From: DAOUKH01 sp964291475
GTDB taxonomy: Bacteria; Chloroflexota; Dehalococcoidia; SHYB01
DNA length: 64,000 bases
Direction of reading: 5' to 3'
Assembly: GCA_964291475.2 (NCBI GenBank)
Contig: OZ220066.1
Span: forward strand, 77,603-141,602
Positions 17,479 through 29,500 of the stretch are shown piece by piece. The notes under the pieces were generated by a model. It made no database searches. It was not told the origin of the DNA and worked only from the letters and a program-made list of their open reading frames with translations. Each line of letters begins with the position of its first letter. The stretch's first letter is position 1. The position numbers were made by a program, and so were the translations under genes.

Positions 17479-18001
17479 GCCTCCCTGCCTTCTGAGACCC
17501 TTGTGTAGCTGACTTGGCGGCTCCGTGGATGGCGGCGCACCCCTCCCGGCCCCCCGCCTCCGACGCGCCTACGGCGCGTGCCCTCTCTCAGTCTCCCCCA
17601 GAGGGGGAGAGGACGGGCGATTCGCGAATCGCCCTACAGGGGAGGGGAGAAGACCCCACCCGCACGCCTGGGCAACCACGAGGGTTGCCCCCTACATGGA
17701 AGGTCGCCTGCCAGCGCCGCGGGTTGCGCAAGGGTCTCCAGCGGGAGGGGGGAAGACCGCCCGCGCACTCCTACTACCCGCCCCGCGGGCGCGTGCCCGC
17801 CCTCAGTCCCTCCATGGTTGCGAGGCACTCGCAACCGAAGGCTGCGATACTCGTGGGCCGTCGTCTTGGAGCGGACTTGAAGCAGCTACGGATGACGGAT
17901 TGCGGTTCGGTTCGCAAGTGAACTCCAACCTCCCGCGGCTTGGTCGGAAGCGGCGATAGGTATGGAACTTGTCCGGTGCGACAAGTTGCAAGGGCGCAAC
18001 C
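17479..18001. other. Gene-free spacer filled with dispersed repeats
   Basis: 523 bases without a credible gene. It holds the CCCTCTCTCAGTCTCCC element (17579-17612), a GGGCGATTC/GAATCGCCC REP hairpin (17615-17637), a GGGCAACC/GGTTGCCC hairpin (17670-17695) with CTAC foot, and the 17812-17925 repeat. Nothing else recognised. Confidence 0.7.
17812..17925 (+). repeat. ~110-bp repeat, left copy flanking the transglutaminase operon
   Basis: Begins CCATGGTTGCGAGGCA, with an internal hairpin GGTTGCGAG/CTCGCAACC, continues GCGATACTCGTGGGC and ends near TTGCGGTTCG. A direct, diverged copy lies at 33911-34025, so the two bracket the 18.0-33.2 kb operon. Confidence 0.7.
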
Positions 18002-18793
18002 CTAGTTGGTCTGACGTCGTGGCCGCGCCCGCCTCGCCCGCGGCCGGGCGATGGGGTCTTTAGAAGGCTCAGGCGTCAAGGTGTCCGGGCCTTCCCGCGA
18101 GCGGAACCACAACATCACCGTGAGCAGGAGCAGGACCGTTGCGGCAGCACCGATGCTCAGCACACCCCACGGTGACCAGTCCAACAATGGGTCCAACCTG
18201 CCCAACACATTGGCGACGAGCACCATGAGGAAGGCCAACGACAGCCCGGCTGTGATCAGGCCGCCAAGCATCAGCGCCTCGAAAAGCACGATGCGCCGCC
18301 GATCGGCGGCGTCCGCGTCCTGGGACGCTAGTTGTTGGTCGAGCCTCCTCAGGCTGATGGTCCGGTACAAGGCTACCAGTCCCACCAGGGATCCAAGGAA
18401 CAGCGTGGCTTGCCGGAGCTGCGGGTCGGCAACCTCCAAGCCGGCTTCCACACCGAAGAAGTTGAACCACTCGATTTGGTTGTGAGCCCATATGGCGGGG
18501 CCTTGGGGCAGGATGATCAACAGCGCCATCGACCAGAAGACGAGGCTGTTTGCACCCAGGGCGTGCAGCCCCCAGTAGGCGGCGACGCATAAGGGCACCG
18601 CTAAGGCCAACTCTCTGGACGCATAGTCGGGGAAGCGCTCCGCCAGGGCCTCGGCCCAGGCGGATTGCTGCACTACCTCTGTCGAGAGGAAGTCCCATAG
18701 GCCGTAGGCTGACAGCAGCAGGAGGCCGGCCAGCAACAGCGATTCTGCGGCGGCTAGTCTCAACTGTGTCCCGTCGGTGCTACGTATAGGCAT
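18002..18793 (-). CDS. Small integral membrane protein, last gene of the MoxR/DUF58 operon
   Basis: 263-residue membrane protein, not assigned to a named family. Hydrophobic segments lie near residues 14-34, 62-80, 84-100, 128-145, 168-194 and 204-228, and the C-terminus is a basic, Arg-rich cytoplasmic tail. ATG 18793 overlaps the end of the DUF58 gene by 14 bases, so translation is coupled. In MoxR/DUF58 operons, such membrane proteins are thought to belong to an envelope-associated assembly or protease-like complex; its specific role here is unknown. Confidence 0.65.
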   Translation of the reverse strand: MPIRSTDGTQLRLAAAESLLLAGLLLLSAYGLWDFLSTEVVQQSAWAEALAERFPDYASRELALAVPLCVAAYWGLHALGANSLVFWSMALLIILPQGPAIWAHNQIEWFNFFGVEAGLEVADPQLRQATLFLGSLVGLVALYRTISLRRLDQQLASQDADAADRRRIVLFEALMLGGLITAGLSLAFLMVLVANVLGRLDPLLDWSPWGVLSIGAAATVLLLLTVMLWFRSREGPDTLTPEPSKDPIARPRARRARPRRQTN

Positions 18794-20108
18794 TCAGGTG
18801 TCGTACCAGCGCCGAGGTGAACTCCTCACGCCTGGGCTGCCATTCGATTACGGACGCCCCCGCCTGGCGGAGCGTCCCCGCCACGACCCGGGTCTCCCAT
18901 TTGGCGAGGGCAGGCGTCTGGGTGTCGTGCCGTGGCTCCTGCGGCCCCACGTGCACGACATGTACGGCGCCACTCCTTCGCGAGCGAGTCCTGAGGAATA
19001 TCAGGCGGTTCACTCCTGCCATGAAGCGCTCGAGGGAGTCCGTGGCCTCTCCCGGCCTGGAATAGTGGACGTCCAAGCGCGTGATGATGAACACGTCCGG
19101 GCGCAACTGGAGCAGGAAGTCCTTGCACCACTCCACGGCTCGCACGAGGTCCTCTCGCGGCTGGCCCGACTTGAGGCCGGTCAGCATCCGCATGAGCCTG
19201 CTGAACTGTCTCCCTCCCGCTTCAGGCGAAAGCAACTCACCTCTGTCGCCGGAGGTGTTGTAGGCGTACGCTCCCAGGGTGGAGCCCATTGAGAGGTAGT
19301 ACTGGGCCAGCGTGCCCGAAGCCTCCACCGTGTTCTCCAGTGGGCTCGACAGCGGCACTCCCACATCCATGTAGGCCGCCATGTCGAGGAACATCCAGGC
19401 GGCCCTTCGCGCTTCCGGCTCCGGCTCGTTGACCAGGGGGAGGTTGTCGCCTCGCGACCCGCGGGCGCTGGCCTTCCAGTTGATCCGCTTCATGGGGTCG
19501 CCCGGCTGATAGGGCCGGAGCTCTCGGAACTCGTTGGCGGCCACCCCTCTCATGGCGATGTCGCCGAGAAAGCGCTTGTTCTTGACGGTCGCACGGACCT
19601 CGTTGAGCCGTGTCACGCTCCGCATCCTCGGGACCACGGAGATTTCGAAGCGCTCTTCGCTGAGACCGGCCGCCCCTCTCTTGATCTCGAAGGGAGCCCG
19701 AGACTCCCAGTTGCTGCGCTCCAGGACAAAGCGGCCCCGCCTGGGGAACTGGACTTCGTAGGAGATATCGAACGTCTTCTCGCCGAGCCACTTCCACACA
19801 ACACGCAGGTTGTTGCCTCCTGCTACCCGTAGCTCGGGCGGGAGCACGTCGTGGACGAACACGGAACCGATGCCGCCCCGGACAGTTAGTCGACGGTCTA
19901 CGGTAAGGACATCTCCCGCCCAGCAGGTCACGCGGGACACGCCTCTTTCGACGACGATGCCGGAAGGCGGCGATAGAGCCGTGGCGAGCAATGCCGAAAG
20001 CAGGACAAAGACGGCCCCGATGAGGAGCACGGCATTGCCCAAGCCCAACCCAAGCACGAGTAGGACCGAGGAGAGGGCGATCCAACTGGCTACGGACGGA
20101 CGGAACAA
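18780..20108 (-). CDS. DUF58 domain-containing protein
   Basis: 442-residue DUF58 protein, the usual partner of MoxR ATPases. Two N-terminal membrane segments (about residues 8-24 and 26-45) precede a beta-rich region (YEVQFPRRGRFVL) and the family signature YQPGDPMKRINWKASARG at about 200-217. The rest resembles a VWA-like fold. The start is TTG 20108, two bases after the MoxR stop, and it overlaps the next gene by 14 bases. Proposed family role: membrane-anchored component acted on by MoxR; the biochemical function is not established. Confidence 0.85.
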   Translation of the reverse strand: MFRPSVASWIALSSVLLVLGLGLGNAVLLIGAVFVLLSALLATALSPPSGIVVERGVSRVTCWAGDVLTVDRRLTVRGGIGSVFVHDVLPPELRVAGGNNLRVVWKWLGEKTFDISYEVQFPRRGRFVLERSNWESRAPFEIKRGAAGLSEERFEISVVPRMRSVTRLNEVRATVKNKRFLGDIAMRGVAANEFRELRPYQPGDPMKRINWKASARGSRGDNLPLVNEPEPEARRAAWMFLDMAAYMDVGVPLSSPLENTVEASGTLAQYYLSMGSTLGAYAYNTSGDRGELLSPEAGGRQFSRLMRMLTGLKSGQPREDLVRAVEWCKDFLLQLRPDVFIITRLDVHYSRPGEATDSLERFMAGVNRLIFLRTRSRRSGAVHVVHVGPQEPRHDTQTPALAKWETRVVAGTLRQAGASVIEWQPRREEFTSALVRHLNAYT

Positions 20109-20110
20109 GA

Positions 20111-21097
<987 letters not shown>

Positions 21098-21144
21098 CCG
21101 GTGGGCCGTACCTTTCCCGTCATTTGGGTTTCTTGCGCTCGGCC

Positions 21145-23586
21145 TCAGGCCGTCGTGCTCGGCGATGGAGTTGAACCGTGAGTCTCGCTGCCAAGAAGGT
21201 AGGCGACCGCCTCATCGACCAGATGAAGGCGTTGGAGCCTGTCTTGGCCCCGGCTTTCGTCCCGCCCCCACGGGGGGCGGAACCAATGCGGCGAAGGGCT
21301 TGGCGTGTTGACCAAGGGGAAAAGCCGGTCCGTCACCACTTCCAGATCGTCGCCCTTCTGACAATGGGCGGCTATCAATATCGCTGCCAGCGTCTCGGGA
21401 TCGGCCCCCGTCTCGACGTAGGCGGCGGCGGCCCGTCGCACAGCCTTTTCGTCCAACGGTGGCAGCGGCCCTGCCGGTGTGGCCAAAGCCTGCTCGGCGG
21501 CCTGCAAGCACTCCGTCAGGGCGGCCATCCTCCTGGTCCTCGCTCGGTGCTGTTGACCCGGCAGTATCGAGGGCATTGAGGGGGCCGCGCAGGTGCGCAG
21601 GGGCCGGCCCACCGCGCGCACCGATTCCAACGGCGCCTGGCTGCGGTAAAGCAGCCCTACCAAGTAGGTCCACAGCGGCTTCCAGTCGCCGTCTTGCACA
21701 TAGCGTAGCTGGAACCGCGACATGAGCTCTGATCGTGGGTCGGCCTTGACTTGCAGCAGCTGGCGATGGTGCGACCAGGCAAGCCATGAGGGCGGCGGAG
21801 CGTTGGGCTCATCAGCATCCCGCCTTACCACGTTGCCGATGCGCAGCAACGCCAAGAGCGTGAGCAGGAGAACCGTAAAGTACTCATATAGGGCGGCGAA
21901 CCATAGGACTTCGTAGAGCAGGGGGCGCAGCAGAAGGCCATAGAACGCTAAGGAAGCCCCTAGCGCGAACCCCCTGATTTTGGACCCAGCGAGCCACCTC
22001 GCGATGTCGGCCACCAAGGGATTCGGGGAGTTGGAGAAGTAACTCGTCAACTGGATCACCGCCAAGAAAAAGAGACCGGCTGCGACCATGGCGCCGACCA
22101 AGGGATAGCCGTGCCCTAGAGGAGAGAACACCGCGCCGGCGATCCAGGCGAGGCATGCAGCGGCGCCGTAGCCGGTCGCAGCCAACAGGGGCCGGTAGCG
22201 CAGGCGGGATGCCTGCACCCCCCTAGGGAGGATCACTGCAAGAACCGCGGCCAAGCACAGACCCGCGATGGCGTACCGCGCCTCGAAGAAACTCGCATAC
22301 TGGGGTAGGCTAATCCGGGCATATGCTTCGGTGGAGGAGTAGTCCAACAAACGCGCGCTGGCGACGGGAAGATGGTTGAGGAATACCCACACCACCATGG
22401 CCGGAACGACGGCCCAGACAACTGTCCGTACGGCGGGAGCCGCTATGGCCGCCGACCGCCCCACCCCACCCGGCTGGATCTTGGCGAAGTTCACCAGCAC
22501 GGATGACCCATAGGAGAGTGCCAACGCCAGTGTCAGCACCACCATGAATTGACGCACGGGAACTTCGAACGCGGTGAGAAGCACCCCGCTGTCGGCGAAG
22601 AGGACGTAGATGCCGGCAAGGAGCACCATATGTAGAAGCGGGAATCCAAGGATTCGGCTAGGGGTCGGCAAGACGACTCCCACCACTCTGATGAAGCCGA
22701 AGGACGCGAGCACCGCCATGGACCAGACGGCCAGCGAATCCAACAGTTCCAGGTACGTCGCCAGTGCTTCCATATCTGCATACCGTTGCGTGAGCACGGT
22801 CTCGACCGCGGACGTCAGAGCAGGCACGGCCAGCAACAACGCTACGATCCATCCCGCTTCGGCCAGCAATGATGACCCACGGACCAGCATGGCCGGCCGT
22901 GGCGGCAGTTGCGTTCCCGTCACGGTCCGAAGAATCGGCGCAAGGTAGGAGAGGAATAGGGCGACCGTCAGAGCCGCCAAGGCACTCGACCCGTCAAAGT
23001 CGAAGGCGGCGGACAACACGCCTCCATCGACAAAGAGCAGGTAGGCCACGGCTAGGGCAACAATCCTGGACCACGGCGAGCCGGCGATGCCGCCTATCCG
23101 CGGCAAGACCTCGCTCACGGCCCGCACGATAGCGACGGGGGTCAGAAGTAAGATGACCCAAAGGGACAGTGAGTCGAACGCTCCCAGGTATGACGTCGCG
23201 GAGGTCAGGTCGGCGGATCCGGGATGCGCCGAGATGGTCGCGGGCAGGCGAGGCACGGAGGCCAGCAGCCCTGAGATGAGAATGATCCACCCGGCATCGG
23301 CCGGCAGCCTCTGGGCCATGGTGAAGATGGGGATGCGGCGCGGCCGGTGGGGGATGAGGGGCCTCCAGAGCAGCCGCGGGGCCAAATAGGCCCACAGGAC
23401 AAGCCTGCTGACCAGCAGCAGGATGCCGAACAGCATGAGAGGACGACTGAGATAGTGGAAGTCCAGCTCCGTCCACTCATGCAACGGGCCGCCGGACCCC
23501 AGGAGGACCGGGGCGCCCGCCGCCAGCGCCACGGCAACCAATGAGGTGCTCAAGAGGCGGGTGTAGGACCGTGTGGCAGTCGCCAT
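21145..23586 (-). CDS. Large polytopic membrane protein of the transglutaminase operon
   Basis: 813-residue membrane protein with about 14-16 hydrophobic segments over residues 10-600, including an internal duplication: two regions share the pattern (E)AGWI-x-L, SxxAxYLxxLDSLxVW and PRILGxP-like loops. The C-terminal 200 residues are soluble, starting near SWLAWSHHRQLLQVKADPRSE, with helical segments (ECLQAAEQALATPAG, AAYVETGADPETLAAIL). It starts four bases after the giant transglutaminase gene stops, and MoxR follows 47 bases later. No named family recognised; by position it is a membrane partner of the transglutaminase/DUF58 complex. Confidence 0.7.
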   Translation of the reverse strand: MATATRSYTRLLSTSLVAVALAAGAPVLLGSGGPLHEWTELDFHYLSRPLMLFGILLLVSRLVLWAYLAPRLLWRPLIPHRPRRIPIFTMAQRLPADAGWIILISGLLASVPRLPATISAHPGSADLTSATSYLGAFDSLSLWVILLLTPVAIVRAVSEVLPRIGGIAGSPWSRIVALAVAYLLFVDGGVLSAAFDFDGSSALAALTVALFLSYLAPILRTVTGTQLPPRPAMLVRGSSLLAEAGWIVALLLAVPALTSAVETVLTQRYADMEALATYLELLDSLAVWSMAVLASFGFIRVVGVVLPTPSRILGFPLLHMVLLAGIYVLFADSGVLLTAFEVPVRQFMVVLTLALALSYGSSVLVNFAKIQPGGVGRSAAIAAPAVRTVVWAVVPAMVVWVFLNHLPVASARLLDYSSTEAYARISLPQYASFFEARYAIAGLCLAAVLAVILPRGVQASRLRYRPLLAATGYGAAACLAWIAGAVFSPLGHGYPLVGAMVAAGLFFLAVIQLTSYFSNSPNPLVADIARWLAGSKIRGFALGASLAFYGLLLRPLLYEVLWFAALYEYFTVLLLTLLALLRIGNVVRRDADEPNAPPPSWLAWSHHRQLLQVKADPRSELMSRFQLRYVQDGDWKPLWTYLVGLLYRSQAPLESVRAVGRPLRTCAAPSMPSILPGQQHRARTRRMAALTECLQAAEQALATPAGPLPPLDEKAVRRAAAAYVETGADPETLAAILIAAHCQKGDDLEVVTDRLFPLVNTPSPSPHWFRPPWGRDESRGQDRLQRLHLVDEAVAYLLGSETHGSTPSPSTTA

Positions 23587-23590
23587 CCCC

Positions 23591-26500
23591 TTAGCCTCTC
23601 ACTATCGTGCGCCATGCGCGGTACATTCGCTCGTAGTGGCGCCGCGCAATGGGATGTTCACTGTAGTCGGCCTCTTCGAAACGGGAGATCAGCTCGTCCA
23701 AGGACTTTTGGTCTACGTGCAGTCCTACGCCCACCAGCGTCAACTCCACTTCCCGCGGTGTCGACTGGTCGGAAATGGCCGTCGTCTTGCTTTCGGCCCA
23801 GTCCAGGAATTCGTTGTACAGGCGCACGATTTCCTCTCGGAAGTCGACGACCCGCAGGCTCCGCGTTTCGAAGGCTTCCAGACACTCGTCGTTGCCCGCG
23901 AACGTGGCCCTCACCGCGTACTCACCGAGCTCCGCCGCGGTCCAACGAAGTGCGCATCTGCCTTCGTTGTCGGTCGTTAACTCCGTCGCCTCTTCTTCAC
24001 TCGACACGGAGACGGCGACGGTTGCCCCAGCGATGCCCCGTCCCTCTGGATCGGCGAGGCCTATCTCGATTCCCATTTCTTCGCCAATGCCCAAGACGTC
24101 GGGCAGGTCATCGGCCGGCGTGATGAACCGGATCGACAGCTGCGCCGGCAGGAGCACAACCACGGGTTCTTCTTCATCGAGCTCTTCAGGTTCCTCGACA
24201 ACCACCGGCTCTGGAATTGGAGCCCGGGCAGCAGCCGTCCGGCGAATGACCTCCGGCAGGGACACGGCTCCCACCCTGCGGACCGCCATGGCGGCGGCGC
24301 CGACTAGAAGGATCGCTACCGGCGCCCCCAGCCAAAGGAGCCAATTGAACCCACCGGGCGTGACGGGCACCCCGAGGAAGTAGCTGAGGGGCATGTTGAG
24401 GTCGTCGCCGTCGTACTCGAAGGTGACGGGAAGCGATGGGAGTTCATAGGAATCGGGCACGGTCAAGTCCATCAGGGCCACGCCTTCGGCGTCGGTGACC
24501 GCTCTCACGCCCCGGCTCGTCCGCAGCGGCGCGCGCGCGATTCCGGCGCCTGTGTCGTCGAGGAGGGTCACTCGCAGCACGGCCACACGGCCCGGCCGCA
24601 CATCGTCTAAGGGTGTGACGATCAGGCTGGGCGTAGACTTGACTTCAAAGGCAGCGGTTGCGGTCGCATCGATGTCGGCGGCCGCGATGTCCAGCTCGGT
24701 TACTCCAAGCGGTGCGTTCTCGGCGACGGCATAGGAGTAGCCAAACGCGCCCACTTGGTTGGTGGAAACGGTTGTACTCCCGCCGATCGTGACCTCGAGG
24801 TCCGGAATCGGAGAAGTACCGAGCAGCGCCGTTCCGCGGAGCCGCACGGAGTCTCCGCGGGCCACGGTTTCGACGGACTCCATGACTATCCGCGGCGCCC
24901 CAACGGTGATCTTTGTGCCGGCGGTGGCGGGCGCCAGATGCTCCGTACCTTCGAACACGAACTCCACGTCCAGCTTCGACTCGAGGACCGCTCTCGAAGA
25001 GGAATCGTCCAGCGTCTCCGTCGTCTCCCAGGTGAACGCCCCGCTCGCGTCGGTCACCAGCACCGATGGTTGGTCGCTCCTGACCAGGACCGTGGCATCG
25101 GGGACGGGACGCCCGTCGCTTCGCTGAAGCACGCCGGTGAGTTCAAATGGCCGTCCCGCTTGGACTACTCCCAGTTCCTCAATGGTCAAGCTTGTGGAGG
25201 CCAACACTCCGAAGGTGATTCCCGCGGACTGAGGCGCGAGGGACTCCGTCCCGGAGAATTCGATGGACAGCGCGTGCGGGCCGGTGGTCTCAAAGTTGGG
25301 GTGGGTGTATTCGAACGCCCCGTCCTCGGTGGTGGTCACGGTGGCAAGCTTGCGCCCGTCCGCGTCCCAGACAGACAGCTCTTGCCGGCCGATAGGCGAG
25401 ACGGTCTCCGATGCGAGGCCGCCGGCGAAGAGGGCTCCGCTGCCCTGGAGGAGGAAACCGGCTGTCTGGGAGAGTCCTCCCGAGCTGACTATCGTGGGTT
25501 CCTCTATGGTCAATGTGGTGGGGGCGAGCACTCCGAAGGTAATACCCGCGGACTGGGGTGCAAGGGATTCCGTTCCCGGGAACCTGACGGTCAGCGAGTG
25601 CGGGCCTGCAACGTCAAAGGAAGGATGCCGGTATTCGAAGAACCCGTCCTCGGTGGTGGTCACCTTGGCGAGTTCGAGGCCGCCGCCGTCCCGTATCGTC
25701 AGCTCCCGTCGTCCAATCGGCGTGACGGTCTCCGATACAAGCCTGCCGGTGAAGACCGCGCCCGTGCCTTGTATGAGGAGGCCCGCAGGCTCCAGCGATT
25801 CCCCGTCCCGCTGAATCAGGGGCCCCTCGACGTTCAGCGTGGTTGGGGAGACCACCCCGAAGTTGACCCTGGCGGAACGCGGCGCGATGAACTCTCCTCC
25901 GGCAAAGCGCGCCGTCAGCGACTGCGGCCCCGCGATGTCGAAGGATGCGTGGTTGTATTCGAACCGGCCGTCCTCGTCCGTCGTCACCGTGGCCAGATGA
26001 CTTCCCTCACCATCTTCTATCGAAAGCTCCAATTCACCGATAGGCGAGAGCGTGTCGGAGGTAAGCCTGCCCGTAAAGAGCGCGCCGCTGCCTGTGTCGA
26101 CTTGGCTCGGCCCGCTGAGGGACAAGGACACCGTGTGGCGGGCCGTCAAGCCAGCCGTCTTCTCGGAGGGAAGGGTAGGGGCCAGCCCCGAGAATTCAGC
26201 GTGGACCACGAACTCGCCTGCCATGTCCACACGACCATCGACTTGGAATGCTCCCGAGCTATCGGTGAGCGTGCGGATGGCGGGATTTTCGCCCACTTCC
26301 ACGGAGACATACTCCCCGGAAAGAGGCGTCCCCCGAGCATCGTGGAGCTCGCCGGTCACGGTGAAGTTCTCGCTCACGGACACCAGAGCGGGCACGAGGA
26401 GAGCGATGGACGTGGGCAGCGTGACCTGGAAGTCCAGCCGTACCTGGTTGTCCAGCAGATACTCCTGTCCCTTCACTTCCACCGCCACCCAGTGCCGGCC

Positions 26501-29500
26501 CGGGTCGGAGAAAGCCATGGAGAGGCTGAAGGACCCCGTGGAACCGGTCGTCACCGTCGGCCGGGTGCGGCCATCGACGGTGACGTTGATCTCGCGGTCG
26601 GGGACCCCCTTGCCGGTGTCGTCCAACACCCTTCCATGGAAGACCGCGTCCACGTCCACCGGCACTTCGGCGGGGCCGGTCAGCTCAAGTCCGCTGGCCG
26701 AAAAGACCGTGATGTCCGGGTCGCTCCACGACTCATTGAAGTCCTCGTTGCCAACGGCGCGGGCCAAGAGTTGGTAGGAGCCCAGCTCCAGGTCGGTGGG
26801 TATCTCCGCCGAGGCTCGGAAGCTGCCGAATTGGGTGACCGCCGTTCCGATCTTGGTGCCGCCATGTTCCTTGGTCTCATTGACATACACCTCGACGGTT
26901 ACCCCGGTGACCGGTACCCCGCCTGCGGTGTGTACCGTGCCGCGCACGACGAACTGCGTCCCTCGCGAGATCTCGCTGGGCGCTTGGGTGATGTTGGTTA
27001 CCGTGTCCCGGGGACGTTCGGGTACTTCGAGGAGGTACTCCCCCCCGTCCCTCGTATTGCCGAACTGCTCTTGCACCCTGGATGGCGCGCCTCCCGACGC
27101 CGTAGGCTCGAAGCGCACCCAGCCCACGCCCTCGAAGGCGACCTCGGCCCACTGGTGGGCTTGGCCCACAAAGACAGTCTGCGTGTCGGCGGTCGGGGCA
27201 ATGGACCACCCCGACACCACTCTTGCCGGAAGCCCAATAGAGCGGGCCAAGACGGCGAAGGCGCTGCTAAACACGCCGCACGTTCCCTCTCGATGATCGA
27301 AGAGGAACCAGTCCACCGGGTCTCGCCCAGGGGGTGGTCGAGCCTCCTCAGGAGTGCGGGCAAACCTGTAGGTGTACCGGGTGCTTAGGTACCGTTCGAG
27401 CGCCTTGGCCTTGCCATAGGCGGTGGCCTGGTCGGCCGTAATCCTTTGGGCGAGCGCTCGAATCCGGCCCGGTAGGTCGTTAGGGAGGTCTGTGTGCGCG
27501 AGTCCATACACGGCATCCGCTCTCGTCAATTGTTCGTTCGAGTAGGACGGCACCATGGACACCCAGGAGTAGGAAGCGACCGTAGTCTCCGAGGAAAATG
27601 TGGCGCTAAGAGGATGAATAACCGCGGTGCGGTCCAGGCTTTGTACGGTGCGGGACGTGGGGACCCTCCCCGGCAACAGACGTGACGAACTCTCCAGGGG
27701 CAGCACCACTATCCGGTCTCGCGCCGTACTAATGGGTGCCGTTTGCGGTCCAAAGAGCAGGGCCGGATCGAATGGCCCGCTGGGCAGCTGCAGTCCGTCG
27801 CTTCCGGGCGAGGAGTAGACCTCTTGAAGCCGGTCTTGCACGCTGCTACCTGCCGTATAGGGAATGGTCGTGGACTCTTGCTCCCTCCACCGGCCATCCT
27901 CATACACCTCGCCAACGGCGACCCGCAGATACGGCGTGTTAGCCGCTCCACGGACCTTGAATAAGGGTATGAGCGGTGGCTCTGTAGCCTGAAGCGTGGT
28001 AGTTCCGCCAGAGAAGCGGATGTCGCCGCCACCCTGTCTTTCGTCCTGGACAGTCAGCACGCCCCCGTTCTCCAAATGGATCGTGTCCTCGGTTTCCCTA
28101 TTGTCGGACCGGTCTTGCACCCTGGATGGCGCGCCCCCTGGCGCCGTAGGCTCGAAGCTCACCCAGCCCAGGCCCTCGAAGGCGACCTCAGCCCACTGGT
28201 GGGCTTGGTCCGCGTAGACGACTTGTCTTTCGTCGGTCGGTGCGATCACCCAGCCCGCTACCACCCTCGCGGGAAGCCCAATCGAACGGGCAAGGACGAC
28301 GAAGGCGCTGCTGAACACACCGCACGTCCCCTCTCCATGATCGAAGAGGAACCAGTCCACCGGGTCTCGCCCAGGGGGTGGCTGCGCCTCCTCAGGAGTG
28401 CGGGCAAGGCTGTAAGTGTACTGAGCGCTTACGTACCGTTCGAGCGCCTTGGCCTTGCCGTAGGCGGTTGCCTGCCCGGCCGTAATCCTTTGGGCTAGCG
28501 CTCGAATCCGGTCCGGCAGGCCCTCGGGCAGGCTTGTGTAGGCAAGTCCGTGCACGGCACTCGCGCTCGCCAACTGCTGGTCGGAGTAAGTTGAGACGCT
28601 GGAAACCCAGGAGTACGAAGCGACAACCCTCTCCGAGGAAAACGTGGCGCTATAGGGGTAGAAAACTCCCGTCCGGTCGCCCCGTTGCATCGTGCGCGAG
28701 GTCGGCACGGTTCCCGCGGGCAGTCCTGTCGCATTCCCTGTGGGGAGCACCTCGATGCGGTCCTGTACCGTACGGGCAGCGGGCGTCTGTGGTCCGAAGA
28801 GCAAGGCAGGCTCGAATGGTCCGCCCGGCAGCGTTAGCGTGTCGCGTACCGGGGTGTAGAAGATGTCCCGGAGCAGGTCATAGGTGTTGCCTCCGGCAGG
28901 ATAAGGAACAGACACCGGGTCTTGCTGGGCCCACCGGCCCTGCTCGTAAACGTCGCCTACGGAAGTGCGCAAGCGTACGGTGTTCGCTGCTCCCTGGACC
29001 TCGAAGACCGGTACATGCGGCAGCCCTGTTGATTGAAGAGTTGTCGTTCCGACAAAGGACCACATGAAGCCTTGCCCCCCTCCCCGGCCCTGCCGGATCA
29101 GCAGTCCCCCATTCTCCAGTCGAATCGTGGAGCCGTCTTCCGAAAGCAGTGCAAGCAGGTCGGCGTATGCCTCCCGGGCGCCCGCAGGCGCGGTGGGACG
29201 GTCGCTTGACAGTGCTTCCACCAGCTTGGCTAACGCGGAGAGCGCCCGGTCCCGAGTCTCTCCTCCGAGGCCTGCTAACTCGCGCGACAATGCCTCCAGG
29301 CTCGCTAGGCTGGCGTTCTGCCTGCTGAGGGACCTCAGCAAACCGTCAAGGAGTCGTAGTGCCTCAGTCTCTCCGGAAACGGAGAGGGTGGCGGCCGACA
29401 GGTCTTGCAGGAGAGACGGGTACCGGCCATGCGCAGACTCTAGCAAGGCATCCAGGAGTTCACGTGCGGTTAACCTGGCCGTCGTGTCGCTGCCGGCGAG

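Noticed and set aside
24755..27388. Long plus-strand open frame of 877 codons opposite the giant gene
   Set aside because: It is antisense to a gene with clear domains, has no recognisable domain or ribosome site, and its composition is what high-GC third positions produce on the opposite strand.
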